From Zymoseptoria tritici IPO323 (taxonomy: Eukaryota > Ascomycota > Dothideomycetes > Mycosphaerellales > Mycosphaerellaceae): a stretch of 64,000 nucleotides of DNA. The stretch lies in assembly GCF_000219625.1 (NCBI RefSeq), contig NC_018201.1:390179-454178 (forward strand). The letters are read 5' to 3'. How positions within the stretch are numbered: position 1 is the stretch's first letter; each line of letters opens with the position of its first letter. Positions 45,230 to 55,253 of this stretch are shown in pieces. The notes under the pieces were generated by a model. It was not told where the DNA came from. It worked only from the letters and a program-made list of their open reading frames with translations, and did not search any database. A program made the translations under genes and the position numbers.

Positions 45230-47084
45230 GAGCACGAGGGTCTCGCTTATTAATATATACTAGATTATTAGGAACCGTACTTCCAGCGACGATGTTGCAC
45301 TAGTTTCTATTTATGTTCGTCGCTAGTGCGGGTCCTACAGGGGAACCTAAGCCTTAGCCTAGGTAACTAGGTTAAGCTAGTAACGAGGGTGCAGGTTTTA
45401 AGGTCGGTGGAACAGGGCTAGGAACAAGTGCCGGGTTAAGAGGTATACTCGGTACATATGTCCGAGGAGCAAAGGCAGCTGTAGGTAGTTCATAAGCTAG
45501 CTAGTACTTCTTAGCATCCTCGATATTCGCATCGGTAGGCCAGGTAATAGCCCTTCCCTATGCTTTCTCGATAGCGGGAGCCATTATCCGGAGCTTAGGC
45601 TAATCCGGCCAGTTCCTGAACTGCACCTTTCGTCTGTTAATATTACCTTCTCGTCCGATATACTACTTCTTTTTACTGTCGCGGTGTGTCTAGCCCGCAC
45701 TTAGGAGGTAGTTTATGTACTTGCATTCGTGAACACTATAACCGGGTTCAAAGCAATAAAAGCATATATACTTAGAGGCTTCCTAGTAGAAGGGGTTCGA
45801 GCTGCTAGACAACTAATAGGGCACTAGTCCAGGTCTAGCGATATTGTACGAGTAGTACTCGGGAGAATTAGGGGTGTTATCGGTATGCAGCGTAGCTATA
45901 TAAGACTTCGGAAAGTCTCCAGGTGGATTAACAGCTATACGTACACTTCTCTTAGCTCTCGCACGCTTAATCTTAGCAATAGTTATCTTAGAAAGCTTTT
46001 TAGACAGGTCCTCTATGTCCGGCAGCTTCTCTTTTAGTACGCGTAACGACCAGACTCTATCGTTCGATGCATCTAGCTTCGGATACCTCTTCTTAGTCTA
46101 GTTAACAAGCTAGCTAGTAACCTGGCTCTTACCCTTGCCGTACAACTCCTAGTAAGCTATGCGGCTTGTGACGTACTTAAGTGTCGCATCGTACAATAGA
46201 GGAAGCTAAGTACAGGAGGCTAGGTTCGAGACGTCTACTTCGAGCTTGTTTATAATTTCCTGTCCCACCTCGGAGGGCAAGCCTTTAAGGAAGAGGTAGT
46301 ATCGAGCGACTTTGTTGCACTGTTTAAGAGGTATCCTTTTCGAGACCGCTTTAAACGTTATAACGTACTAACGCAGGTTATCCTTCTATCCGGAGACATC
46401 CTAGACTCTTTCCTTTGCGCACAGCTCCTCGAGGAAAGGGAGGCTATACTTATACACCTAGCTATTATAGTACCGATAGTAGGAAAGAGCCTCTTCCTTA
46501 AAAGCTTCGTAGTTTTCGCTGTTAAAGCCTAAAAGACTCTCGAGCTAAGCTCGAACATCCGGTACCGAGTGTCGAGTAGCAAGTCGGATCCTTTCCCTAT
46601 TAGGAGTGCGTAATCCTTTAAAGTACGAATCGAAGAAGTCGGCTATAGTCTAGAAGAAAGTCGAGGCATCCTTGCTGTCGAAGGATAGAGTACTAGGCTC
46701 TCTAGGGAAGGGTACGCGACTACGGTAAGCAGGGGCTCTGTTGTTGCGAGTAGCTACGGTAAGGGCAGTAACAAGATCTGCGATGTTTATGTTAGCAGGC
46801 TAGGGAGCGGGAACTATACTATAGGTCGCTGCAGCAGCAATCCCTTCGGCTTAAAGGAGAGCCTTATTAGTCGACCCTTTAGTCGAATTAGTCGCAAAGC
46901 GAGCTAATAGAATCCTATTACTATCGCGGAAGGCGCGAGCATCGGAAGGTACCCAGATAGGGCTATTAGTTCCGGAAGCCTCGCCGGTACTTAGGGTATT
47001 GCGGAGAATCTCCGAGGGAGTATTAAGATAGCTACGACGGGAGGGTCCGTCCGGGCTGTTGTTAAGAGTGTTATTAGAAGACAT
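45230..47084 (-). pseudogene. Gag of gypsy copy 2, with zinc knuckle
   Basis: From ATG 47,084 (MSSNNTLNNSPDGPSRRSYL) the frame carries a capsid-like helical region (FFQTIADFFDSYFKGLRTPN, then WLESLLGF-like) and a CCHC-type knuckle at about 45,724-45,770. The knuckle reads CFYCFEPGYSVHEC, where the expected His is Tyr, as CAC-to-TAC at a CpA site would give. Several TAG codons interrupt it. Whether gag is fused to pol in one frame is unclear. A longer start at 47,180 adds residues that look like leader. Confidence 0.75.
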
Positions 47085-47231
47085 CGTAATAGCGATGTGC
47101 AGCTTGGTGTCGCAAATAGGGAAATAGGAAGTAAGGAGTGCGAATGCGTGTTCGGAAGGTGTATAGGAAAAGGTTAGCAAGTCGTTATCGATACTAGGGT
47201 GGCAGGAGTAGGCTATTTAAAGCTCTCGAGG

Positions 47232-47261
47232 GTTTGCTAGACTATTAGTCTAGGAAATATT
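47232..47261. repeat. Palindrome upstream of gag (copy 2), proximal
   Basis: TTTGCTAGACTA and TAGTCTAGGAAATA about 150 bp before the gag ATG. Confidence 0.65.
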
Positions 47262-47491
47262 GTTACTACTAGTAGTGCACTACAGCTGATTATGCTGTTT
47301 ACACATAGTCCAGGACTATATTCGATAGTCTCCTTAATGCGGGCAGGGTGTAATCGTACGTTCCGGGCACGTAGGACGGCTAAGTATCCAGAAACTCGAG
47401 AATAAGGCGGGATCGCTTCTTATGCGGTGTAGAAGAGTCCAGGGTAGGGAAATAAGGACTAGGGATGCGTCTAGGGTCCGTAGCTCGGTAT

Positions 47492-47537
47492 TATTTGTTT
47501 ACTAGACCCTCTTCCTAATTTGGTCTAGGAAATATTA
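47492..47537. repeat. Palindrome upstream of gag (copy 2), distal
   Basis: TATTTGTTTACTAGACC and GGTCTAGGAAATATTA around a 12-nt loop. Confidence 0.65.
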
Positions 47538-48680
47538 CATCCTCGAAAGGTCGCACCTCTTAGACTATTCTAGCTAGCTAGAGCCGAGAACTACACATCG
47601 CATTCTCGTACCGAGAACCTAGTGTCGGTAGATCTAGGCAGGGCTTATGTACTCCCTAGTTCCAGTGCCGGGCTCGTAGCGATATTATCTACTATTACCT
47701 CGGAAAGCAATACCGAGGAGCAGTCGGACGATCGGTACGATAGGGCGACGTTTCTTAGGGTATTCGCGACGCCTACGCTATAATGGCTGGTTAGTCTCGT
47801 TTCTTATAGCCATTCCATCGAGAGCACGGGACGGCTTACGTGACCGAGTATTCTCTAATGTCTAGCATGTCCATTATAGCTACTACGGCGGTCGGTGAAG
47901 TTTTCTAGGTACTTAAGGGCTCTTTTTCCACCCTATTTCTCTTTCTTTTCTTCACGAACGCTACGCATAGGCTGTGCTGCACGCCTGGCCTACCTGCCTC
48001 GGCAGGTGGTCGGGCATGGGAAAAGCCATGGCAGTACGATTTTGGGCCTAGGAGGCTTCTTTTTACCCCAAATCGCGTCTATTGTGGTCGATATGCTCTC
48101 CGCTATAGCGTCGCGCTTTAAGGGCGTACATCCGAGTCCGGTAGCGCGGTTGCATGCATTAGTGCGAGAGCGCTTTACACCGAGCCTCTATACGATGTTA
48201 GTGTCCCTTTTTTATATACTCTTTTGCTCCCTCGGCTTCTTCCTTCTCCTTCTTGCGCTGTATCGACGAGCTGCTCGGCGTAGGGTGTGCAGCTCGGTGT
48301 CTGTATGTTCGTGTATTTAGGGTGTATTCGGTAGTAGATCCAGCAATGTGCACACAGCGATTTGTGCATTAAGGTAGGGTGTATTCGGTAGTAGATCTAG
48401 CAATGTGCACATAGCGATTTGTGCATTAAGGTACTTTGTATTTTGAACTTGGACTTTAATCTTAGGTACTTAAGCCTACTGCCCTAGCTAAGGGGCAGAG
48501 GTATATCGTGATCCTTTCTTCGAGGGAGGGTATTCGTCGTATGCGTCGTAAGTACTCGTAAGGCGACCGGCGCTGTTGTCGAGGTCGTAGCTGCTCCGCA
48601 CTTCCGCACTACTGCCTACCCTTTATATATCCTCCTTCTCCGCTTTCGCGAAGGAAGGAGTCTTACATCGTCCACCAAAA
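47538..48680 (-). other. 5' leader of gypsy copy 2
   Basis: No coding frame supported on the sense strand. It contains a 57-bp direct duplication (48,319-48,432; AGGGTGTATTCGGTAGTAGA twice). The first bases after the LTR (TTTTGGTGGACGATG on -) should hold the primer-binding site, but I cannot match them to a tRNA. Confidence 0.55.
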
Positions 48681-48955
48681 TGTAAGGGGGGAACTTCTAA
48701 AGGTTCCGATCTCCCGCGGATAGTAGTAGTGCGGACGTACGAGGTAGCATAGGGGGCAAAAAGGGCGGTAAACTGTACAATTAGAGTGAAAGGTAGGGGG
48801 GGGCAAAGGAGGTAGTATTAAGAGCTCTGTACTGTTGGGCCTCGTGTGCGTAGGGTGGTGTCTCTGTAGGTCGATGTCTTGATAATCCCTCGACCTGCAC
48901 ACGAAGCTGAAGCTAGATACAGACCGCACGTGACAGTGCGATATTCCCCACTACA
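48681..48955 (-). repeat. 5' LTR of gypsy copy 2 (275 bp)
   Basis: TGTAAGGGGGGAACTTCT to CCACTACA, same length as its partner with no indels between them. Confidence 0.92.
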
Positions 48956-48959
48956 CTAT
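48956..48959. repeat. Target-site duplication of gypsy copy 2, right
   Basis: CTAT; the transposase frame resumes at 48,960. Confidence 0.75.
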
Positions 48960-50907
48960 ATATTTAGAAGCGTTAGAAGCTTTAACTATTAAACTTAATA
49001 AGAACTCTAGTATGTTTTCGCTTACTTTTGACGAGTGGAAGTCGGGTAATAATAAAGACTTTCTAGCTATTACTATTCATTTTAATAGTAGCTTTAATAT
49101 AGAGCACTATTTAATAGGATTCGAACCTCTAAATAACGAGGTATCTTATACGGGACCCGTATTATATAAAGCACTCGATAAACTATTAGCAAACTTCCGT
49201 ATACGTAATAGAATTCTAGGAGTAGCTAGAGATAATGCTAGTCCTTGTACTAATTTAGTAGCCGAGCTTAAAAAGAATTATAAGCTTAATTTTGGCTTAG
49301 ATATAATAGATATAAGATGCGTAGATCATATTATTAATATTATAACTAACGTAATATTACGCTATCTATTCTTTGTTAAAGAGGGAAAGTCTACCGATAA
49401 ATTTAAGAAGCATATTAAGGATATTATATCTACTTACGGCGAACAAGCCGAGGCTCTTTACCGCATACTTAAAGACTTTCCGGGTAGTCTAAGAGAGCTT
49501 ATTAATAGCGTTAGAAATAACCACTTCCTTAAGAACAATTTTACTAAGCTAGTAATTAATAAAAATAAAAGTATCCCTAATAATAAACCTAAACCCGAGG
49601 TATTATTAGGAGATAATGCTACGAGGTGGCTTTCTACCGATAAAATGCTTACTCGTATCGAGTATTTCGAGCCCGAATTAGAAGTACTTGCCGAACAAGT
49701 TGCTAATCTACCTAATAATAAGAAGGCTAATAAGAATCTTTCGACGTTTACTTTAACTAAAGAGAATTTTATTTATATTAGAAAGATTATAGAAGTTCTA
49801 GCTATATTTAAGAAACCTAGGCTTACATTTCAAGCTACGGATTACGAGACTATATCTAAAACTATATTATATATAGAACGTATCTATAAGCAACTCGAAG
49901 CTTTTAAGAACGACGAGTATATTAAAGCGAATCCGTTCTTTTTATTTGCTATAGAACAGGGTATTATTAAACTATTAGACTACTATCCTGTTAAAGATAC
50001 ATTAACATTAGATAAAGATAATAATAATACCTACTTAAGACATAATACTATAACGTTTAATAGACTAAAAGACTTACTTATAACGACTATTCTAAACCCT
50101 AAATATAAACTAGAGATCTTAAATAAGATAGGATTTAGTACTCGACTATTAGACGAAGTAACTATATATTTTAAGGAGCTTTATAAAAGATATAAGGAGA
50201 AGAGTAATCCTATTATAGCTAACGAGTCGCAAATTACTGTTACTACTAGCTTTCAAAATACTACATACGAGAAAGATAGCGACGAAGAGTTCTATACTTC
50301 CGACGACGGACTCGGAAATAATAAAGTAGCTATAGACGAAGTAGAAGTCTATCTTAAAGAACAACGAGCTAGTAAAAAAACAAGTATTATAGATTATTAT
50401 AAAGGAAATAAGGATAGGTTTCCTATACTATTTCTAATTGCCCGAGACTATCTAGGGCTACCTCCCGGTTCGGCGGCATCCGAAACAGAATTTTCTAAAG
50501 GAGCCGATATTGTTACTAAGAAACGTAATAGATTATTACCGGAGACTATTAAGCAAACGATATTACTTAAGAGTTGGGGCAAGATTAAAGACGAGGAAGA
50601 TATTATAAACGATAATATAGAAGATATAAACGACCCTATACTAGATACTAGTAATACTACTACTATAAATACTACTACTAAAGGAAAAGAGCGGGCTATC
50701 GATCTAGACGGCGATATAAGTCTATTAGAACCCGAGGATATGTTTAATAATGCTTGGGCCTACTTAAACGACCCTAATAACGATAATATAAACTCTACTT
50801 TAGACGAATTAGCTAAAGAAGCTCTCGAAGCCGAAGAGGATTCTACTAGTAACTCTAGCGAAGAAGACTACGATAATAAAGATCTAACAGAGGAAGACGA
50901 TATATAA

Positions 50908-51619
50908 TAAGTATATAGCTATATATTAAAGACTATAATACTACTTAAATAGACTGCCTATTAATACTAATAGGTATATAAAAATATTACGTCTTTATTT
51001 TACTTTAGATTAAGAAGATAGTCTATAGATATCTTAACTATATATTAGCTTTTATTATATTATACTACGCTTATAATTCTTTATCTAGTATATTTAAAAT
51101 ATATTAGATATATATTTAACCCTTAATTTTATTTATAGTAGTACTTTAATATAAAGAGTAGTAAAACATTTGTTTTTTAGAAGTAACTATATATATAGAA
51201 ATTCTACTAAATATATATATTAATTGTGTAAGTCTACTCAGTCTATATATATATATAACTAAGTCCTTATATATATAGCGTATAGTAGATTAAAGTAATA
51301 ATTTAGATATAGTTAAATTAATTCTAGACTATTACCCTAGTAAATACTATTATATAGCTATATATTTAAAGGCTTACGGTATATATATTATATATAAAGC
51401 AATTGCCTCTCCGTAGTTAGATTTTTATAGACTATTACTACTATAGTAACTAATAGTTAGTCTAAAAACGGTAATAGTAATTAGTAATAGTAATAGTTAG
51501 TCTTCTAGAATCTTAATAGTAATAGTAATAGTTATAGTAATAGTAAGTATTACGTAAGCTAACTAACAACTACTAATAGTTCTTTTACTATTACTTTCAC
51601 CAAGGTTTGAACAACACTG
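50908..51619 (+). other. hAT 3' flank with subterminal repeats and right terminal repeat
   Basis: AT-rich, non-coding. TAGTAATAG repeats and the motif TTAGTCTAAAAACGG lie at 51,450-51,560. The terminus is GTTTGAACAACACTG at 51,605-51,619, the exact inverse of the left end. Confidence 0.85.
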
Positions 51620-51627
51620 ACACCATG
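51620..51627. repeat. hAT target-site duplication, right
   Basis: ACACCATG. The ATG inside it opens a short frame (MGYLAVAVAVAVAVVVVL...) to 51,825 with a hydrophobic head. Confidence 0.95.
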
Positions 51628-51634
51628 GGATACC

Positions 51635-51649
<15 letters not shown>

Positions 51650-51667
<18 letters not shown>

Positions 51668-54600
51668 TCGTCGTTTTGAGGGTAGTAGATAGAAAGTTAA
51701 AGGAGTTTCTCGCGCTCTTATTGGCTACACGTTTGACACCGGCAATGACGTTTTTAGCTTCTGTACGAGTCGTTTGCGTAAGTAAGAGATGTGCGCAGAG
51801 CGTGCTAGTAAATATCTACCTTTAGACTACAACTATCGTTCGTTTATTAACATTGCCGACCGTTTTGTTTATTATGTTATATCTACTATATCTATACTGC
51901 CCTTACTAGCCGGCGCTATCGCCGCCGTTACTCCTACCTTCCGTCGTTTCTTTAGTAGGCCTATTACTATAGAGGGCCTAGCTTCCGGGTTATGTTGCCC
52001 TCCTTACGCTAACGGTAGAGGTTAGTATAGATCGATTGTCGTCGTTGTTATCGTTACCGTCGTTGTTACCGTCTTCTTCTTCTTTATAGTCGTCTTAGTA
52101 GTAGTTATAGAGCTTCCTACCGTTGCTACTACTTCCTTCTTCTTCCTCGCTAGCCGTTTCTTCTTCGTTAGTAATAAAGCTACCGGTATAGGCTCTAAGG
52201 GTGTTATTAGTGCCGCGGAGTCGGTAGATTCGAGCGTAAGATCGATATAAGGCCTACCCTCGATAGGCTCTAATTTGACGTAGAACTAGCTTAAGGGGAA
52301 GCCCTTATCGAGTAGTCGTTACGTAAGCTATAGTAGAGGTATTTTATTAGGAAGTTCTTAATTAAAGTGCTCTCGCATAGCGAGTTTTGCTACTTCCTTA
52401 CGCACTAATCCGGCTATATAGTTTAGCGTATTAATCTACCGCTTCTATGTACGTACCTTCTTATCGTAAGAGGCGTTACGTCGCTCGAGCCTAACCTTAA
52501 TATTATATATAGCTTGTTTAATGTCGTACGTAGCCTCTCGTACGGTTAGTCGGTAAGCTTATAGAGCGCCGCCGGTATCGTCGTTCATGTCGTACGTAAT
52601 GTAGTGCGTTAACGCTATGTCGAATACCTCTATACCCTCGAAGTTACCGCCGCTCGTAAACATATAAAGCTAGCGTTCCTTATGCTCGTCTTTAATATAG
52701 TTAAGGAGCATATACTAGTACTAGATGTACGTATACGGAAGGTTGCTCTTACGGTACGCCTTATACGTACATATAAGGTCGTTAGTTAATAGCATTAGCG
52801 TAAATCTATCCTGCCTTAAGAGCTATATTTGAGCGCTAATCTGCTACTAAATACGCTATAGAAACTGTAGTAGCTAGTTACTTAGCTAGTGTAAAGGATC
52901 TTTAGTTATAATTAGATAGACTCGGTAACCTTCGCGCTTACGCTCGTTCTTAGTCCTTTAGTCGAATTGAAGGTGCTTCTGCTCGCAATATATAGCCGTA
53001 CTAACGAACGTAAAGTCGGCGGCTATCTAGAGTTTAGTATCTGTCTTATATAAATTGTATACGCCTTCGAGGGGATTAGTCGATAGCACCTAAAGTAACA
53101 GAAGTAAATGTATGCGGTAACAAAGGGCCTAGAGCTTTATGTTATCCTTTAGCTCCTTCTTAATATAGTTGCGGCTCTTAGTGTCGTCGTCCGGTAGTAG
53201 GTTAAGTGCCTCTTTAATAGAAGAACGACAACCGGCTACTAACTACCTCGCTATAACCGCCGAGAAGAGCTTTTAACGTACCTTCTCGTAAGCAACGCTA
53301 CTAAACTTCCGCTTTATCGTCCGCTATATATAGACATAGTAGAGTAGGTAGACGACGATATAAAGGCTAAAGTTACTAGCGTCTTCGTCCTTACTATCCT
53401 TAGCTAGACCGTCTTCCTTATCGCTAAACGCTAGCTTAACCGTACGTCGTTTAGTAGCTAAGTCGTTAGTTATAAAGTAATGCGGACGCTAGCCTCTACG
53501 ACCGCCTAACTACCGGATAATTCGCTTTAGACATATAGCAATAATATCGCCGTCTTTAGACTTCGTAAGGAACTAAGTATAAGGACGCTAGTAGCCGAAC
53601 TTATCGCGAACAATAAGGGTAAAGAGAAACTAGCCTAAGTAGTTAGTTTTGTACGTTAAGTCTATAAGGGTAAGATATCCGCGGCGTATAAGGAGTTAGA
53701 CGCGTTTCGGATAAGCCTATACGATGCTATAAGCGGTCTCGCCGTCTAGCTCGCGTATAGCCCTAATCTTAGAGCATTTTATACTAACTATAAGTAGAGA
53801 GAAGTTAGTAAGTGTTGTTTAAAGCTCGAATTTCTCGGATGTTTTAAGAAATAGTTAAAGTTCTACTAGCGTAGACTAGCGTAAAATTCGCTAGTATTGT
53901 CGAATTTATAATTAGCTTAAATTTGCGGCCCGCGCGCGGCCCGCCTCCGAGCCGAAATTCTAGGGTCCTCTTAGCGACACCTTAAAACTTCTAAGAATTG
54001 CTAGCTTTAAAACTAAAGCTCGGAATCCTCTTCTAAACGACTCGAATTCGAGCGCGTTTAAACATTAGTAGTCGTAAGGTAACGTCGAGAGTTATAATAG
54101 CCTAATTAGGTAGGTAACCTTCCGTATTAGGGCATTACTAGGAGCTCCCGTTACTAAGTAATCTAAATTTGACACTAATCTTTAACTTCTTAACTTCTCG
54201 TTTTCTCGTCCGTAAAAACTTACTACCTTTATACTACTCCTTTAGCTCCTACTACTACGCCGTCTAGTCCGTAATAGTGCCGCCGAGGCGTAGGTTAGGG
54301 AACTTCTTCCGGTAGATCGTACCTACGTTCTAGACGTCCTTACGAGTTATATAGAGTCTACTAGCTGCCTTAAAGATATCTCGAGCTTCCGGATCGCGCT
54401 ATGCTTAAATACTATTCTATACGGTAGCTAGTCGGTAGCCCTTATAATACTAATAGCTAGCTGCCTTAGTAAGGGTAGAGTAGCGCCGGAATAGATCGAA
54501 TTAACGTACGGTATAGTACTCGGTATACTTAATACGCCCTCCTCGTTTAGTGCGGCGCATTATAACGCGGTATAGTCGTACGACGCCGTCGTCCTTAAGA

Positions 54601-55190
54601 CGCTCTTCGAACGACGCCTTTATCTTTACCGGACAGCTATATCTACGCTTTATCTTCTTAGGGTTTGCCTTCTTACCCTCTCCTTACGTTGCGACTAGCG
54701 CGTTCGAGAAGTAACACTTATACTTCTATACGAGTATACTATCTACTTCTCGTACATAGTTCTTACGAGTCTAGAAGTTGTCGAAGAATAACTCTAGCTC
54801 TTAAAACCGCTCTATCGACATAGCTATTAGAGCGTCTATTATAACGTACTACTCTCGAATAACCCTTAAGTCGACACCTTAAGGGACTGCTAACATAGCG
54901 TAGCCGGCAGCAACGCTATTAATAATCCGCCTCTTTATACGCCGCCGTCGGCGGACGGTTAGTCGGTTAGCTCGCTCGTCTATACTCGATTTAACAACAT
55001 TAAGCTTAATGCTATTACGCGTTAAGGGCTCTTCTATATATGCGATAACGTCCGGCAATAGTAACGTAGTAGGAAGGAAGTTAGCGGCATTAAACGCCTA
55101 AAGTAGACCGATGTCGGCGTCGTCTATAGCGGCGAGGGCGGCGAGGGTAAGGGCGGCGACGACGACGACGGTGAGGTGTGAGATAACGCG
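51650..55190 (-). mobile_element. MULE (Mutator-like) DNA transposon relic, RIP-mutated
   Basis: A - strand transposase frame covers about 52,010-55,130 with TAG-dominated stops. Both edges carry CGTCGTCG-type microsatellite (about 51,632-51,670 and 55,140-55,175); I could not define terminal repeats or a 9-bp target duplication, so the ends are approximate. GC-normal sequence resumes at about 55,200. Confidence 0.65.
52010..55130 (-). pseudogene. MULE transposase relic
   Basis: N-terminal part (55,130-54,200): IDERANRLTVRRRRRIKRRI, later RTKRGGRIKYTEYYTVR. Catalytic part (53,700-53,450): YLTLIDLTYKTNY followed by LIVRDKFGY and HYFITND, matching the MULE transposase pattern in which the first Asp sits in a D-x-TYKTN block and the second in a FITD-like block. 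The C-terminal part (52,650-52,350) reads YDIKQAIYNIKVRLERRNAS. The frame is largely continuous; breaks are TAG at likely Trp/Gln sites. A GC-rich patch at 53,925-53,960 lies in the linker. Inactive. Confidence 0.75.
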
Positions 55191-55253
55191 ACGGTGAGAC
55201 GCGTGTGAACAACAACAACACCATTGCCAAGTGACGCTATATGAACATGACTA

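Larger units (their letters stand above)
34677..48955 (-). mobile_element. Ty3/gypsy LTR retrotransposon, copy 2 (complete, sense -)
   Basis: 14,279 bp with 275-bp LTRs at both ends and a short target duplication, inserted in the hAT transposase. Sense is -: RT reads IDLFSRYNQIPLAEHYRDLT on - (42,685-42,876) and a purine tract (34,952-34,967) abuts the left LTR. Order on the sense strand: 5' LTR, 1.6-kb leader, gag, PR/RT/RNase H/integrase, spacer, ORF3, 3' LTR. All ORFs carry TAG/TAA stops. Without the nested non-LTR insertion it is about 13.5 kb, well above typical fungal gypsy size. Confidence 0.92.
34126..50907 (+). pseudogene. hAT transposase gene, split by the gypsy insertion
   Basis: Part 1 (34,126-34,676) holds a BED-type zinc finger: DCEQPKCKYS then NLRNHLLSKH. 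Part 2 (48,960-50,907) holds the catalytic region (FDEWKSGNNKDF, then DIIDIRCVDHIINII) and a C-terminal hATC dimerisation block (ARDYLGLPPGSAASETEFSK, RNRLLPETIK). Removing the gypsy plus one CTAT target copy joins the parts in phase to 832 residues with no stop, close to usual fungal hAT length. The gene was therefore open when the gypsy landed and is now disabled. Trp codons survive although the surroundings are CA/TG-poor. A shared promoter module precedes it. Confidence 0.9.
28568..51619 (+). mobile_element. hAT DNA transposon (about 8.8 kb empty) carrying a nested 14.3-kb gypsy
   Basis: Termini are CAGTGTTGTTCAAAC at 28,568 and its exact reverse complement ending at 51,619, a 15-bp perfect inverted repeat that fits the hAT end consensus YARNG. 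Both ends are flanked by the 8-bp duplication. The element encodes a BED-finger/hATC transposase (34,126-50,907, split). It also has two intron-containing genes on the - strand, a possible third at 29.6-30.0 kb, a 160-bp satellite and subterminal TAGTAA repeats. Subtracting the gypsy (14,279 bp) and its 4-bp duplicate leaves 8,769 bp, large for a hAT. CA and TG are sparse throughout, yet the transposase and both accessory genes remain open. Confidence 0.92.

Noticed and set aside
47895..48320. Secreted-looking ORF on + at 47,895-48,320
   Set aside because: It is antisense within the gypsy 5' leader and has no independent support.
5475..48929. ORFs within the LTRs (5475-5708 +, 34,614-34,802 -, 48,663-48,929 -)
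   Set aside because: They lie in or across LTR sequence, change length between copies and have no domain.
28568..51619. A Starship-type giant mobile element
   Set aside because: No tyrosine recombinase captain was seen; the ends, target duplication and transposase are those of a hAT.
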